Below, piece by piece: positions 50,163 to 51,196 of a stretch of DNA of 51,196 nt. How positions within the stretch are numbered: the stretch's first letter is position 1; the number at the start of each line of letters is the position of its first letter. Made by a program: the position numbers and the translations under genes. The notes beneath the pieces are model-generated. The model did no database searches. It was not told the origin of the DNA and saw only the letters and a list, made by a program, of their open reading frames with translations. The stretch covers positions 1 to 51,196 of the forward strand of contig JAOTTD010000012.1 in assembly GCA_029864565.1 (NCBI GenBank), in the 5' to 3' direction. The DNA is from Thermoplasmata archaeon (GTDB taxonomy: Archaea; Thermoplasmatota; Thermoplasmata; UBA10834).

Positions 50163-50909
50163 ATGGCCGACGAGGAGTTGACCATAAAGGTTCAGAGATG
50201 CGACCCAGCCGTGGACAACCAGCCCTATTGGCAGAAGTACGTCGTGAAGACGCGCCCTGCCATGACGGTCCTCGACGCCCTGTTCGAGATACTGAACCAC
50301 CAGGACGGCACGCTGTCGTTCAGATACTGCTGCAGGGCAGGCGTTTGTGGGTCATGCGCCATGGTGATCGGTGGCAGGATTCGTCTTGCCTGCGAGACTC
50401 AGGTCAACCAATTCATCGGCAAGAAGGAACTCCTGCTGAGCCCGTTGCCCCATCAGAAGATCGTGAAGGATCTGGCGGTGGACTACGAGCACTTCTTCGA
50501 CAGGATCAAGGAGGTCAAGCCTTACCTCATAGGCAAGGAGCCGTACCCAGAGCGCGAGTACATCCAGATGCCCAAGGAGCGGGAGCCCATAAACGAGCCC
50601 ATTGACTGCATTTTGTGCGGCTCGTGCACTAGCTCATGCACCGTGGCTTGGACCAACTCGGATTATATCGGCCCCGCCGCCCTGATGAAGGCTTACAGAT
50701 TCTACGCCGACACAAGAGACATCGCCAAGGACGAGCGGCTGGACGTCATCGAAAGCGAGAACGGCGTCTATCGCTGCCACACGATATTCAATTGCGTCGA
50801 GGTCTGTCCGAAGAAGCTGAACCCGACGGAGACCATTCAGAAACTGAAGATCAAGGCTACGAAGCGCAGGCTGTTCGGCCGCAAGAAGAAGACCCGGAGT
50901 AAATCCTGA
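50163..50909 (+). CDS. sdhB: Succinate dehydrogenase iron-sulfur subunit
   Basis: 248 residues, electron wire from SdhA to quinone. [2Fe-2S]: CCRAGVCGSCAMVIGGRIRL, with the last Cys in RLACET. [4Fe-4S]: CILCGSCTSSC. Third cluster: CHTIFNCVEVCPKKLNP, the [3Fe-4S] pattern. The spacing is that of canonical SdhB. The C-terminus is Lys/Arg-rich (KKTRSKS). Last gene of sdhCDAB. Confidence 0.96.
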   Translation: MADEELTIKVQRCDPAVDNQPYWQKYVVKTRPAMTVLDALFEILNHQDGTLSFRYCCRAGVCGSCAMVIGGRIRLACETQVNQFIGKKELLLSPLPHQKIVKDLAVDYEHFFDRIKEVKPYLIGKEPYPEREYIQMPKEREPINEPIDCILCGSCTSSCTVAWTNSDYIGPAALMKAYRFYADTRDIAKDERLDVIESENGVYRCHTIFNCVEVCPKKLNPTETIQKLKIKATKRRLFGRKKKTRSKS

Positions 50910-51008
50910 GATGATCTCTTAGTGCGCGTTCACGTACGCACCCCACGGCGAAAAGAGTAATGCCCTGGTAGGGCTATCAGGAAGGCAGTACTACGGAGAG
51001 CGGTGGTC

Positions 51009-51196
51009 ATGTCCAGACTGATTATCGAATTCAGCAATGGGTTAATGACTGTGGTCGAGCTCAGAAGTGGGGATACTCCGACTGTGGATGCGCTCAAGAA
51101 TGCCGTTCCGTTCGCTGCGAGCGCGAGCCGGTGGGGGGACGAGGTATATTTCGAGACTCCTGCCTCGGCCACCCTCGAAGACGACGCTCGCGAAGT
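51009..51196 (+). CDS. Cyclophilin-like (TM1367-type, DUF369) protein, partial
   Basis: Gene start running off the window; 62 residues visible. SRLIIEFSNGLMTVVELRSG, then VPFAASASRWGDEVYFETP and ATLEDDAREV match the beta-barrel family typified by TM1367, whose members lack peptidyl-prolyl activity residues and have unknown function. ATG 51009 follows GGTGG. Separate from sdhB by 99 bases. Confidence 0.8.
   Translation, partial: MSRLIIEFSNGLMTVVELRSGDTPTVDALKNAVPFAASASRWGDEVYFETPASATLEDDARE

Noticed and set aside
1-51196. CRISPR array, prophage, IS element or rRNA
   Set aside because: No regularly spaced repeats, transposase, integrase, phage structural genes or rRNA-like blocks were seen on either strand.

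Overview
The window reads as a chromosomal segment of an archaeon, most likely a heterotrophic euryarchaeote of the Thermoplasmatota. Archaeal markers are glycerol-1-phosphate dehydrogenase, UPF0179, archaeal-type SepF, a RecJ-like DHH nuclease, an MCT-1-like PUA protein, RtcB, an ADP-forming acyl-CoA synthetase subunit, TATA boxes about 25 bp before many starts, several apparently leaderless genes, and PEF-CTERM-like tails on two exported proteins. The phylum is inferred from the mix of zinc-ribbon proteins, Hdr genes, a Rab-like GTPase and PEF tails; no rRNA is present to prove it. I found no CRISPR array, insertion sequence or prophage.

Layout. 1-1250: 5' part of a class II ribonucleotide reductase gene split by a 267-codon intein. 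1.7-7.5 kb: MoaD, a secreted M14 carboxypeptidase, UPF0179/EgsA, a histidine kinase-response regulator pair and an unrecognised protein. 7.6-15 kb: TPR protein plus PUA protein, SepF, a KaiC-like ATPase, an HD phosphohydrolase, RtcB. 15-20 kb: three consecutive zinc-ribbon proteins, the first a 1161-residue membrane protein with asparagine-glycine repeats, then tRNA-His. 20-26.6 kb: ornithine carbamoyltransferase that seems to start at CTG, a RecJ-like nuclease coupled to a 49-residue membrane protein, an RNase H-like exonuclease, a phosphoesterase, a HEAT protein carrying a tRNA-synthetase-like anticodon-binding domain, and a nucleoside phosphorylase. 26.8-33 kb: DUF1614, MFS transporter, C11 peptidase, a Lys-rich basic protein, Rab-like GTPase, amidohydrolase. 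33-39.4 kb: a CBS-CBS-HdrA-(MvhD/HdrC/HdrB) operon, ACD alpha subunit, DUF5679. 39.4-40.4 kb: a gene-poor AT-rich stretch with inverted repeats and two possible very small genes. 40.4-47 kb: wHTH/TerB-like protein, isoaspartyl peptidase, EF-Tu-domain-2 protein, GAF histidine kinase, SDR, zinc protein, rubrerythrin-like protein, homoserine dehydrogenase, rubredoxin. 47.6-51.2 kb: the sdhCDAB operon and the start of a cyclophilin-like gene.

How it fits together. The organism appears to respire or cycle electrons through succinate dehydrogenase and a cytosolic Hdr complex, and may make ATP from acyl-CoA through ACD. Rubredoxin and the rubrerythrin-like protein suggest an anaerobe or microaerophile with oxidative defence. 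The secreted M14 and C11 peptidases suggest protein-based growth. Many starts are not AUG (TTG, GTG, probably one CTG); I chose them from TATA and Shine-Dalgarno placement, so several 5' ends are shorter than the longest open frame.
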